This document shows positions 12,598-24,051 of a DNA stretch of 64,000 nt, in pieces. A program made the translations under genes and the position numbers. The notes beneath the pieces were generated by a model. That model did no database searches. It saw only the letters and a program-made list of their open reading frames with translations, and was not told the DNA's origin. Source of the DNA: Datnioides undecimradiatus (lineage: Eukaryota > Chordata > Actinopteri > Lobotiformes > Datnioididae); the NCBI GenBank assembly GCA_008933995.1, contig WARS01000090.1:381501-445500 (forward strand), given 5' to 3'. How positions within the stretch are numbered: position 1 is the first letter of the stretch; each line of letters begins with the position of its first letter.

Positions 12598-14980
12598 TCA
12601 CTTGAACTCACAGCTCTGCTCCCCCATCAGACAGTTGATCTTCCTCCACCAGGTCTCCGAGAGGCTCTTGATCTTATCGGGCGTTTTCTTCCTCAGAGTC
12701 ATCCTCTGCTGCTGGGCGCCGCAGCTGTCCGTCTGCTGGATGCTGGCCAAGATGGCTGAATCAAAAGCGTCCTTCAGGTTCTTCTGGGTCAGCGCCGAAC
12801 ACTCAGCGAAGCTCACCGCTCCGAGCTCCTGGGCGAGCTGCCGGCCCTCCTCCGTGCCCACCGGCCGCTCCTGGTTCTGCGCCAGGTGGATCAGCACCTG
12901 GACGTCCTCCCTGAGGTCCAGCTGGGTGCCGACGAGGACCAGGGGCGCACCAGGGCAGTGCTGACGGATCTCGGGAAGCCACCGGTCGACCAGGTTGCGG
13001 AAAGAGCAGGGGCGGACCACGCTGTAGCAGAGGAGGAAGACGTCGGCGTTCTTGTAGCAGAGAGGGCGGAGGCGCTCCAGCTCGTCCTTCAGGAGGTGGA
13101 AACGGAGAGGCCAGGTTAAAATGAACTTGGCTGTAAGGCCGACACGATCAGAGATCTGATCTGAGACATAAAAAGCCCCAAAACCAAGCGTGATTCCTAA
13201 TTTCCTGAAACATCTGGTCGCTGCAGCTTTTCTCAAACCTCCCTCCAACAGTTTTATTTGTTTGGGACTATTTTCACTGGCGGATGAATCCACGTTTTGC
13301 AAAAACACCCTGTTTCGATCAACTTTGTCCTTTGATGCCTTACTGTCTCACCACTAACAGGTGGAAACTACTAAAGATGGTCGTTACTCAGCTGTTCCTC
13401 GATGCAGCGTCACGATTTCCCTCTTTTGTCTGATACTAAATGATGCAGGAGTGCAACAGGTTAAATGAATCACAGCCAGTTTCTACGTAGACGTGTATTT
13501 ATGGGACCTTACGTTGCCCAGTTATGAATCATTTTGTCTGTTTTAACAACAGAATAACACGTTTAACATATCTGAAACTAATCTAATCCAAGTTTGGCTA
13601 ATCCAGGTAGTTTCTACATCTGAAAAGATCAGAGAGTTGATGTAATCTAGGTTTATTATGATCTACACTAAGAAACTTTATAATTAGGGATGTAAACAGT
13701 CTTTTTATTAGACCTGTGGACACATTTAATACCGTAAACCTACTTTCTTCTAAAAAAAATAGTCCCTATAAATGAGTAAAGTCGGTGATTATCCAGAGTT
13801 TTGTTGCTGTAATTTAGAAAAAAATGAAAAAAGACACAAAAGTTATTGAGTTTTTTTAAAAAAAACTGAAGTTTGAAATGGTGTTGAATCAACAGTTTGC
13901 TGTCACAGGAGGCAAAACATGCGCCTGACTGACAGATTCGTTTGTTTTCCTGCAGGGGGCGACGTAAACACAGAGTCGGCAGTGGGGGGCAACTTAAACT
14001 AAAGGGGTCTTAAAGGATTTCAGCCCGGGACTAAAAGCAGACTGCAGGGGGCAACCAACACAAACACAAGCAAGGAGGAAAGGCGTGCGCATGTTAAAGT
14101 GTGACACCGACTATTGACTGATACTTACGTTGATCGATCCGTCAACCAGCCCCCATTTCTGTCGCGGAACAGCGCGGAGGGGAAGGAAACATGCAAACAG
14201 ACGCGAAGCTGATTGGTCAGAATTTCGGGTTGTGTTGCGTTGTTGGTTACGTTATGATGTTTAAACTGAACGTGCAGGTGCAGCTCACCTGTCCGGCCAT
14301 GTCACACAGCTGCAGCCTCACTGGCTTCCCGTCAACCACAACCATGACTGTGGAGGTACAAACAACACTTACTGCGCATGTTGAAGGAACTGGTGCCACA
14401 TGTTCGGTTATTTACTCTATGGGATCATGCTGACATCATCTGCGGGCTGTAAAACCTGGAAAGTACCAACTAGAAGATAAACATGTTCTATAAAAGTCTT
14501 AAATCTCAAGTTTCACGCGTGCGTAAAACTTGTGCGTAACGCTCCAAAGCAGCTGCACTGATGCCAAACGTTACCGGTGAAGTTGTCAAACGCCGTTGGG
14601 ACATATTCTGTCGGGTATCCGTTGGTGGTGTAGCTGACGATGAGGCTGGTTTTGCCAACAGCTCCGTCTCCAACCAGGACGCAGTTCACCTTGCGCTCAG
14701 GTGCGGAGCCGGACCGCCTGCGCTTCACGCTCAGAGGGAAGTCCCGGTTCTTTAGGCGCCGAGGGGGAACCGGGGGAGTGTCTCCGCCGCACATCGGTTC
14801 AGACACACGGCGTGGCTTCTGTTTCCCGACATCCTGAGGAAGCATGGCTCTGCCCTCTGCCAGGGAGCGGTGTGTTTTAGTCGCCTGACGCTTCAGAGTC
14901 GCTGGCGTCTCCCTGCGCGCTCCATCCTCGTCGAACCTCACGCGCTTCTGCTGCCGTGCTGGTCTGTTAACCGCAAACAT
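12598..14980 (-). CDS. rhou: RhoU/Wrch-type atypical Rho GTPase (3 coding exons)
   Basis: Atypical Rho-family GTPase of the RHOU/RHOV group, which signals to PAK/PAR6 and cytoskeletal targets. Coding exons: 14980-14575, 14347-14289, 13086-12598; phases agree and give 317 aa. The N-terminal extension is long and basic and holds the proline motif TPPVPPRR (about 68-75), as in RHOU, where it binds SH3 adaptors. The P-loop is [10 protein letters not shown] (104-113), switch [16 protein letters not shown], switch II CDMAGQ (150-155, normally CDTAGQ) then [17 protein letters not shown] and [17 protein letters not shown] follow. The tail [15 protein letters not shown] resembles RHOU, but the usual terminal CCFV is replaced by NCLM plus eight residues. 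RHOV or a teleost-specific rhou paralogue are alternatives. The chosen start ([10 protein letters not shown]) has a weak Kozak context; an in-frame ATG lies at 15109. Confidence 0.85.
13949..13961 (+). promoter_or_regulatory. CTCF-like motif in intron 2 of the RhoU-like gene
   Basis: CCTGCAGGGGGCG matches 12 of 13 positions of the CTCF core CCASYAGRKGGCR. A second CTGCAGGGGGC word lies about 90 bases away, near 14042. Motif match only. Confidence 0.35.
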
Positions 14981-15683
14981 AAAGCGCCTAGAAACAGCGG
15001 AACACGGGGTCGTCTCACGCGAACAGAGGCAGAGATTTGAGGCGCGCAGTGGCACAGCCGTCGGGTTTCTCCGCTCAGCGGGAGCTCCTGATTGGCATTC
15101 TCCCTGCATCTGCTGTGGTCGTGATTCCTAAGAGGCTTACCGAGCAGAGCACCATATGAAGCTCCAGAGCTTTCCAAGTGAAATGAACTAAGCCTACTGG
15201 AAACCTTTATCCCATAAAGCAAAATATACAGTATGTCACCCCCTTTAGCCAATTAAAAGACTTAAGAAAGAAAGGCCTGAAACTTTTATAGAGAGCGGGT
15301 TTAAACTTTTTATTTCTAAAGAAAACAGAGGCCATAAATAAATAAATTAATTAATTAATTAAATTTGACTCTTTTTAGATATTATAAAAGCCCGCGGATC
15401 GGGATTACACACGGTGCAGCTGTCTGCCAGCAGAGTTTTTTAAAATCAATGATATTCAACTATAATCTTGCCAGATGGAGCCTCTCACCCGCTCTGCTGA
15501 ATTAATTTAAATATTAATACCATAAACGACGGACTGAACGACAGCAAACACTGTATTCTCCTTTTCTTAATCTGTCTGACTCGACACTTCTGCCCTTTAA
15601 CATCCTTTCAATCAAACGACCCCCACATTTCACTTCCGCCCAGCGCTATTTGAAGGACGCCGTGTGGCGACGCGTGGCACCGG

Positions 15684-15696
15684 CGCCCCCTAGTGG
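15684..15696 (-). promoter_or_regulatory. Perfect CTCF-core match
   Basis: The plus strand reads CGCCCCCTAGTGG, matching all 13 positions of the reverse CTCF core YGCCMYCTRSTGG. It lies about 700 bases upstream of the RhoU-like start codon, between that gene and the large dla upstream region. Binding is not shown, but this is the best CTCF match seen in the window. Confidence 0.55.
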
Positions 15697-16865
15697 CCGA
15701 ATCGGGGCAGACCTGGACACCGAGGCACTGGATGCGGCATGAATCATCGGCGTGAATCATCGTTTCTTATCACAGGAGGCGAGCAAACAGACGAGCTGCC
15801 ACAGAGAGGCAGAAGCAGGGAGGAGGAGGAGGAGGAGGAGGAGGCTGCAGCAAGCTCAGATCCTGCGCTTAGATCCAAATCAGCGATTGGATGTGACACA
15901 GTGTGATTCAGTTAATCAAAAATCAGGGTGAGGAGCCAAAGTAGATCAGATGAAGTCAGCGTTAATGTTAAAACGCCCCCAAAACCAGGCCTGAAGCGAC
16001 GGCGTGGTCCTGGATCTGAGGTCCAGCAGCCACGTTCAGATGATTGTGTTTGTGCTCACCTGATCACGTGACCCCTCGGATCCTCACACTGCCTTTCTGC
16101 TTCACTCTGACCCACCCAGACCCCTCACGCGGTCCGAGCTCAGGTCTGGTTTCTGGTCCCGGAGTCGCGCGCTCACCTCGTCTTCACCTGGTGTCTGGAG
16201 CGAACCACAACTGAGACTGTTCCATTAAACTAAAACTGAGGCTTTTAATGAATGTCTCACCCTGCACTGTGGCACATAGTCACCTGTGTTCATTTGTCTC
16301 TTATTATATTTGTTATTTTCCTTTATTGTCTCTTTTTAAATGTCTCCTTTGCCATATTTTGTATTTTAAATGTCTGAAATGTGCTGTACAAACAAACAAA
16401 CAAACAAACATGCCTTACCTTAAGTTTTCATGATGCTCATTAGGCAGAAAATTCAAGAAGGACATAATAAAAACACACAGATTCACAGTTTCCTAATCCT
16501 GCTATTAAAATATAGTTTATTTGTTTATTTATGGATCAACTAATATGTTTTTTTTACCCTTTTAAACTGTAAAGGAGCCAGAAAATGTCTGAAAGTTTCA
16601 TTATTTCAGTCATTACGTGGCTGTTTGACGTAAAAAGCCACACTCTTGATGCAGATTTTGGTTTTAAAATGAGGAAAATGCACATTTGTTGTTGTTTTTA
16701 CATAACTGTGAGCTCTCCTGTGGCTGTAATCATGGATTATTATGATCCGTCCTCACAGCAGCCTGATAGCAGCTCATTTTATCTCTCCTCGCAGACGAGA
16801 CGAGGCGTCTTCATGCGTCTTCGCTTCTGCAGGATGCTGCAGAGCGACAGCGTGGTGAGGGCGCA

Positions 16866-16868
<3 letters not shown>

Positions 16869-16911
<43 letters not shown>
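16869..16911. repeat. (GT)n microsatellite
   Basis: Uninterrupted GT dinucleotides over about 43 bases. A complementary (CA)n run lies at 17021-17047, so the two could pair across about 110 bases. Confidence 0.95.
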
Positions 16912-16915
<4 letters not shown>

Positions 16916-17020
16916 GGAGGCAGAATGTGTTGCCATGCATTGAAAAGCACCAAAAACACCAGTGAGTGGGAGTGAAACTGTGTGCACCAGCAAAGAACAA
17001 GACACCTTTTCACATGCAGA

Positions 17021-17047
17021 CACACACACACACACACACACACACAC
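17021..17047. repeat. (CA)n microsatellite
   Basis: Uninterrupted CA dinucleotides, inverted relative to the (GT)n run at 16869-16911. Confidence 0.95.
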
Positions 17048-17149
17048 TCAGACATACAATTGCTGGCCCACCCAAAAGACCCTTACGACTTGCCGTATCA
17101 GCTGATAGTTTGGGTTTTATCTTCTCTGAGATTTAATAATTCGCCAAAA

Positions 17150-17600
17150 TTAGTGTTTTTCTCAGTTTTCACTGGATTCTTTGGGAACAAACGAGGACTT
17201 AATTACAAGTTAACAATTAGTTAACGAGTAACTCCTAATTAGATTTTATAGAACAGCTAATCATTTAATTCACGACTCATCTCCTATAATTAATAATGAT
17301 GGGTTATTAGAGAACAGATGGTATAATAAGGGATTACTCAGTAACTCTGTATCACTACTTCTGTTCACGATGAACCGATCAATACCTGATTGATTCATTA
17401 ACGCCTGTTCTCCAGTAACTCATCATTATCTCCTCCATTAAGAATTATTAGGACCGTCTTTATTATTAATTCATCAGTTACCACGTTGCTCCCCACTTGC
17501 TACTCCATTACTAGTAGCCAATCATTAGTTACTCATTAACTGATGTGTGCTAATGTGCACCATTTGTTCCCTAGTAGCTAAAATTCAATACACCAATGTT
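17150..17600. repeat. AT-rich degenerate repeat with AGTAACTC / ATTAACTG words
   Basis: Words such as GAGTAACTC, CAGTAACTC, TTAGTTACTC and ATTAACTGATG recur in both orientations over about 450 bases. This is more than expected for random AT-rich DNA and suggests a decayed repeat. No terminal repeats or coding remnant were recognised. Confidence 0.4.
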
Positions 17601-17604
17601 GAAG

Positions 17605-17628
17605 TAATAATAATAATAATAATAATAA
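17605..17628. repeat. (TAA)n microsatellite
   Basis: About eight TAA trinucleotides in a row, ending in an ACA interruption. Confidence 0.9.
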
Positions 17629-18566
17629 CAATAATCTTTTATACATACTTTTCAGCATTATTTATTATTAAAACATAATAAATAAAGCAACAAATGAATA
17701 AAAATGATGATAAAAACAGATAAAACCACCAAAAAATAAATGAAATGACTGAAACTTCTTTAAAAAGACATGTTTGAGAAGTGATTCAAGAGATGTCACT
17801 GACCTCATACAATACAAATATAATAAAATACTTATTAAAGGTCGTGTGTGGGAGGTTTATGGGGGTGTGTAACAGATATGAAACGTCATAACTTCATGAT
17901 TATGTTTTTATCAGTGTGTAATCACTGCGTCTTTGCAACAGAGCGGTGAAAAACAGGCGTGCGGCACATTTTGCAGCGTTTATCTCGTTAGATTATACTG
18001 TGCGTTGGGAAAAACCTGAACACATACACTGGTTTAATACATGCTGAGCTGCATTTTGAAGCAGCGACAGTTGCACCGGTGGTTACAATGATGCCATAAA
18101 GCAGCAGTGTTGCACATCTTACTTCTGAACCCTGGCAGAGACGTTGTGGTTTTATTAGTTTATTTCATTGTTTCGTATTATCTTTAAATCTCTTCGTATA
18201 AACTGACTGAGAAAATGTTATTTTATGATTTGAGGTGACTCTTTAAACTTTATTTGTGTACGTCCACATGTTTATGCTGCTACTGTATAACTGTGAGGAG
18301 TCTCAGTGAGAAATCCTGAAAAACAGCGCCCAAGCCTAACGTCCTAAGGCAGATCTATGAGCGCAAACCGTCTCGGCGCTCCGCGGCGGCGCAAATCTGC
18401 CCAGAATCATCTTTAACCAGCCGCTGACATATCGCTTCTTAACAGGATTAATGAAGAGTCAGAGAAGAACAACAGAGATCTTCCAGCAGCTCCGTGAAAG
18501 GAGGCGTCGGGCGGCGCTGCTCCAGAAGCTGGCACCAAACCCAGAAACCCATAAACCCCTGACATC

Positions 18567-18567
<1 letters not shown>

Positions 18568-18611
<44 letters not shown>
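18568..18611. repeat. (CA)n microsatellite
   Basis: Uninterrupted CA dinucleotides over about 44 bases. A CTC-repeat follows at about 18655-18677, and another CTC-repeat lies near 18866-18884. Confidence 0.95.
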
Positions 18612-18613
<2 letters not shown>

Positions 18614-19699
18614 AACATACAAAGCTGCTATTCTACTCATGTACAAACAGTCTCCCTCCTCCTCCTCCTCCTCCTCCAACATCTGATAAACTAGACACCT
18701 AATCAGGATCTTTGGGGACCCTGGGCCTCCTATTGGAGTTTGCAGACCAGGCAAATACATTAACTCAATTTAGAGTTTGGGATTAAGGACCCTCCCCTCC
18801 CCCCACCTTTATAACACACACACACACACACATATATATACAGATACAAACACACACCATCGACCCTCCTCCTCCTCCTCCTCCTCTGCCTTTCCTCCTT
18901 CTCTCATCTCTCTTTTTGATGGGATCAGCTGAGCGCTACATTCTCCTCTTCTTCCCCTGCACCCTCTCTCTTTCTCCCTCTCCCCTCTCTCTCTCTCCCC
19001 GGCTCTCCCTCGGGGGACCGGGGTGCTCGGACTCTATAGTTATGGGCCGGGGCCATCTGTCACCGTGCGCATTCACGCAGCCACCAGAAGGCCGCAACAT
19101 GTGCAGATTTAAATGGAGAGCCCAACTTTCCCAGGACACACAGGCCTGACCCCGGCAGCCGCGGCAACCCCCCCCCCCCAAACCCAACACCCGCCACCCT
19201 TCGCTTCCTCCTCCCTCCCCATCACCCCGTGCCTCCCCCTCCGCCTCCTCCTTCCTCGTCCCACGACCATCACCGACACCATCCAGCATCCCTGAAAACC
19301 AGACCCCACCCACCTGCCACACCCTCCTCCAACACCACCAAGAAATACTGTCTGCATGTGAATCACTGAATTAGAGCCCCCCCCCACCATCCACCACCAC
19401 CCTAAACCTCCTGGACCAATCGCGCACCCCCTCCCTCCTCCTCCACCTCACTAAATGTGTGTGTATGGTAATGGCTGTGCAGCATGCATGAGCACCTTCT
19501 TTACACACAATGATGGATTTCCACCTTACGTAGCAGCTGATGGTGAAGGGGGGAGGTGATGGAGGAGGTGGGGAGGTGGGGTGAGGGTGGGAGGAGAAGG
19601 GGGTGAGGGCAACCCCTGGTGGATGTGTGAGAAAGAGAGAGAGAGAGATCAGCTGATTGGTAAAATTGATTGTGAAGGAGAGAGGGAGAGGAAGAGGGG

Positions 19700-19736
<37 letters not shown>
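19700..19736. repeat. (GT)n microsatellite
   Basis: Uninterrupted GT dinucleotides over about 36 bases within a G-rich segment. Confidence 0.95.
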
Positions 19737-19984
19737 GAGCTGCAATATGAGTGTGTGTTGTGGTTTTTGTGGTTTGTGAGGAGGGGTGGGCGAGAAGGCG
19801 GAGGGTGTGGGTGGGGGGGGGGGTGAGGGTAACAGGATTGGTCTTGTCTGTGGGACCCACGGGGAGGACAATGGGACCGGCGGGGGTGGGGCGAGTGTCA
19901 CACGCTTTTGCTTTGTGGCTCGGTCAACAGGCGTGTGCCACGGGTGTCGTCTCGCCTCCCCTCGCCTGCTGTCCGACTCCGGGG

Positions 19985-20160
19985 AAGGACCGGCAGCCAT
20001 GAGAACCGGGGCCCCGGGCCCTTTAATGAGGGGCGTGCTGTTTCTTATCAAAGATGGACAAGCCATCATTACAATCATCATTAGAAGCTGCACAATGGAG
20101 CACGCCTCCCTCTGCAATGGATGGGAAAATCCTGCTGCAGGGCCGCGGCGGTGGAGGAGG
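19985..20160. promoter_or_regulatory. Candidate dla upstream enhancer segment
   Basis: A non-repetitive island between purine-rich tracts. It contains a TCF/LEF-like ATCAAAG near 20048, a SOX-type ACAATGG at 20092-20098, a further CAATGG word near 20116 and a GATGGGAAA word resembling an RBPJ half-site near 20122. The combination fits a neural enhancer. No alignment was available to test conservation. Confidence 0.3.
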
Positions 20161-22247
20161 TGGCAGCGGAGGGAGGAGGGGGGCATTTTTAAAAAGAAGA
20201 GCACAACAACAACAACAAAAAAGTCTGAGTGAATGTGTCTGTTCAGTAAATCATGGTGAGGCGGCACCGGACGTCAAGTAAACACACAAACAGACGAAGC
20301 GTAAACACCGAGGCGAGGGCTCCGTCTTCCATCTCGGTCGAGCGCCGTGTTCGTGTCGTGCTGGCGGTCACGTTGGGAGGGATTCCCACGCGGACGACTC
20401 CCGATGAGAGCCCGCAGCACGACACAGCTCCAGATACAAGAGCAGAGGTAGCGATACAGGCCAAGGTCAAAGCATCAACACATTCAACAAAGCACTACAT
20501 TCGTTGGACTGATGGACTCTTTACTGGTCTGAAACGGCTCCAACATCCCAAAAAGACACTTTGGATCCTTACCCTAAACATAAATACGCCAAACAGGCCC
20601 AGATCTAAACACAGCCAGGCTAACATGCTAGCCTCTAGCTTTAGCCATCATTAAAAACACCAAATGAGGTGAAATCATGGTCTTCATCAGTCCAGTCCCG
20701 CAGACTGGGAGGATCTGCACCGAGGAACACCGACGCTGTTCAAACGCTGTATTGAGACTCGTCGTGTTGGTTTTGTCCCCCATTTGATAGACTGCACTGC
20801 TCTTCATCGCTGCGACCACTGCAGCGCACACACCTGGCCTGATGGGGGCGTCAACGAGGAGGATCGACCGGGGTGCAGAGCAGTATCGGTATGTACGTGA
20901 TAAAAGATGAACTTTGCTGCTTTTATGGTTTACAGTCTAAAGGCTGAAGGCGGGATTTGGTTTTATGGGAGTGGGAATTGCTCTTAAGTGCTGAGGGAGT
21001 GGAGGAAGAGCGAAAGGAAAACTGTTTAAATCTCGCTTTGACTCGGAAGAAACGAGGGCAGCCGGGGATCGCATCGCTTTGAGGCACCCAGAAAGGATCG
21101 CAGTGGACCTTCACCTGTGATCGAGCTTCCTCGGCTTCAGACCGCGGTAGGTTTTGCACCGTCACCACCACCTGTTATTCAGGGCTCGATTTCATTCAAG
21201 CTGAAGGGGGGGCAGATAAGTCCAGGTTACCCAGTCGTGCACCGTAACCCCGCTCCGAGTTTGTCATCATTAATGTTGGGCCAAAAAACGTGTTGCTCCA
21301 CCGCGGCCTTTCTCAAGAGGCTCCTCCAAGTCCTTTTTAATGCTCTCCTCTGGCCTGTGCCCTGGCCGCAGGGAGCATTGTCATGGTGTTGAAGGTGGAG
21401 GGGATGCTGGGAGGAGGTGTGTGTGTGAGTGTGTGTTGGGGTGGTGGTGGTGGTGGGGGGGAGAAGGAGGGTGGGATGGGGGGGGGCATGACGCTGCAGC
21501 AGTGGCAGCTGGCGGCCCAGCTTGCAGGGGCCATCTCTTCACAATGGAGCCTTCCTGGGGGCCGTGGATTTAGGACAGGGTTTCTGACAGGCCCTGGAGA
21601 GGAGGAGAGAGGAGACTGGCTTTGGAGGAACGCACCCACCCTCCCTCCAGCCTCCACCTCCCCTCCTTCTCCTTGTCTTGTCCTCTAAAGCTTCCCTGCT
21701 GGTTCCCGTGTGCCCCCGCCCCACTCCTCCCTCCCCAGCTCCTCAACACACACACCTTCTGACACCCTCCCCTCATCCCACCGTGGCTAAGCTCTCTCCT
21801 GGGACGAGCAGCCAGGCCTCTGGACGGGGAGCATTCCTGAGGTGTAGCGCGCTAACGCCAGTCAGCCGGACACAATGGGGGCACGACAACAGGTGCGTGG
21901 ATCTCGTCGTCCAGCGGCAGCTGAGAGATAGGGATCACATGGCTTACATTATCCACCGCTGTTTCACTGCCTGGGCTGTTGGACCGCCTCGAACAAAAAC
22001 AAGGCTTTTATGTAACCTGTCTGTACTCCACCCTGCTCCGACAAGCCTCTCTTTCATCCTCCTACCCCAGCTAGCACCTGCCACCCCCGGGCCCTCCAAA
22101 CGGGCCCAACGGCCACTTATCCCAAGACTGGATTCAATTCAATCGAACCCAACTGCAAGAAAACCGGAGCCCACTTGTTTAAAACACCCACCACTTCATA
22201 TGGGAGCCATAGAAATTATCCAGGCAGCCACCTCTGTAACCCCCCCG

Positions 22248-22271
22248 ACACACACACACACACACACACAC
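22248..22271. repeat. (CA)n microsatellite
   Basis: Uninterrupted CA dinucleotides over about 24 bases. Confidence 0.95.
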
Positions 22272-22639
22272 CTCCTCCCTCCCTCCTCTGTCCCTCTGAA
22301 TTATGTTATGTCTCAAATGAGCAGTCATACAGCAGATTGTTTGGTGCAGCCACTTGATATAACTGGTGACAATGCCTCTAACAGAGCGAGTGTCCTGGGG
22401 GGATAGGCAGTATTTGGTTACTTCATCCCTGATCTCTCCCCATTGTGGCCTAATTCTCGGTCCCATGGAAGTTTGAAAGGGGGTTTTGGGAGGGGGGGGC
22501 GCGGACATGTGCGCATATGTGGGCCCGCGACGCAGGTGCCTACATCTGTTCATTTCGGGCAGGCCATGGTTGTGAGATAGAGAGGGAGAGTTAGAGAGAG
22601 GGAGGGGAGGGAAGGGGAGGCGGACTTCCTCCATTAACT

Positions 22640-23520
22640 CTCTCATCATTCACGCTGGTCATTAAACCTAGATGGTACTGAATCCAGAGGAGCTGGCGAG
22701 GGTTGGCGCCTTTTCTGGTCACGCCAAAAATGCGAGCTACGCTTTTTGGTTTTTCCAACATCAGAGACACAACATGGGAAAACACCAGTCCGTGGGGCTT
22801 TGTTTTTTCACCATTTGGAACCAACTTTTTTGCTAAAGTGTGGTCGCTTTCAGTCATAAATGGTGCAAAAATGTCAACAATTCACAGCGTCCAGCTTCTG
22901 GAAATAGGAGTTATTCCTGATTGTGTGTGTTTTGTTTGGTAAAGGATTGAAAAATCTTAGGTTTTGGGGTTTTGCCCAAACTAAACTGTTATTGCAAAGA
23001 GGCTAATGGGCATTTGCAGTGGTTTTTCTCTCTCACATTTAGCTTAAACAACAAATCAATTAATTGATTTATCCCTGGAAGCCCTGAGCCCAGAAGGGCG
23101 GGGGCTGCTGTAAAATGCCCAGTGAGATGTTCAACAATCATAAAATGGGTCTAACATCCGGTTGTCCACATACTTGGCAAGATGTAATATCGGGTGCTAG
23201 TCATGGCTGTGCTACTTCCTGAGACAATGAGTTTATTGTTTTATGATTGTTCGTGGTTTGATTTTATTGCATTGCGTCCAATAAAATCACTGCAAACAGA
23301 GCGGAGCGAGCTCTCTGCTGTTACTTTCACATGCAGGATTCACGACATGTTAATCACTTTTCAACCTGCAGCCACTTCAGGATCGATTTTCCCCAGAATC
23401 ACACCAGATAGTACAATGAAAAACAAGGCTAAGGGCCTGGAGGCACTTGCGGATTCCATGAGCTACGTACACGAGCCTGCTGCAGTTGATCACCAGTTGC
23501 CTTCATAGGAGCGCTTTGCA
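22640..23520. promoter_or_regulatory. Candidate conserved non-coding segment with homeodomain palindrome
   Basis: A long stretch of balanced composition without microsatellites. It includes an 18-base perfect palindrome (AAATCAATTAATTGATTT, 23053-23070), a homeodomain-type double site, plus ATGGGAAAA and ACAACAAAT words. Its texture differs from the low-complexity DNA on either side, which suggests constraint. Function is inferred only. Confidence 0.3.
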
Positions 23521-23814
23521 TCATCTGCTGCTGGTTTACTGCGTCGAAAGCAGCCAAAAGAGCATCGGCTGCAGGCGCCGTCAGTTACTTACCAAAGCTG
23601 TGCAACCTGTAGATATCGAGTAAGCTCAGTATTATTAAAGGAAAAGATAAGAACTCAGCTCTTGGGTTCAACGTTTAACTCTCTGCTCGCTTTCACCGTG
23701 TGTTGGGTTTATTTTCCATCTTATTTCTAATTAATTATGGCAACTTATCCTTATTTTTTATGTCTTTTTAATTTGGAAGCACCTGCAACCAGTTTATATT
23801 ATTATATTATTAGT

Positions 23815-23975
23815 GCTTATGCATAATCATGGTCATAGTGACGATGCTAACATGTGGATTTCAGCATATAATCATCATCATGGTCACTTTTAGCGTGTTA
23901 GCACGCTAACATTTGCTAAGCAGCACTAAATGTACAGCTGATGGGAATATGGTTAGTTTTGCAGGTATTTATCTT
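23815..23975. repeat. Dispersed teleost repeat fragment (GCTAACATTTGCTAA family)
   Basis: The order GTTAGCACGCTAAC, ATTTGCTAA, GCACTAAA, GTACAGCTGATGGGAAT and GCAGGTATTTAT matches a repeat I recall as very common in fish genomes. Classification into a named family is not possible from memory. The fragment has no coding capacity. Confidence 0.55.
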
Positions 23976-24006
23976 AAACTGGCCAAATTAAAGTGTATAT
24001 ATAAAC

Positions 24007-24051
24007 ATAATATAATATAATATAATATAATATAATATAATATAATATAAA
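24007..24051. repeat. (TATAA)n microsatellite
   Basis: About nine perfect TATAA pentamers in tandem. Confidence 0.95.

Larger units (their letters stand above)
14981..19000. other. Intergenic DNA upstream of the RhoU-like gene; microsatellites, no gene
   Basis: About 4 kb without a supportable exon. It begins with the presumed 5' UTR and promoter of the RhoU-like gene, for which no clear TATA box or start site was recognised. A perfect CTCF-core match lies at 15684-15696, a GAG-repeat near 15822-15843, and several CA/GT and TAA runs follow (listed). From about 17150 to 17600 the sequence is AT-rich with many AGTAACTC/ATTAACTG-like words, probably a degenerate dispersed repeat. Confidence 0.5.

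Noticed and set aside
12365..12964. A 199-codon plus-strand frame
   Set aside because: It runs antisense to the well-supported last exon of the RhoU-like gene and has no recognisable domain.
19371..20267. A roughly 300-codon proline- and threonine-rich frame on the minus strand
   Set aside because: It follows a strongly C-rich strand with a CA microsatellite. It lacks any family resemblance, and similar frames occur on the other strand.
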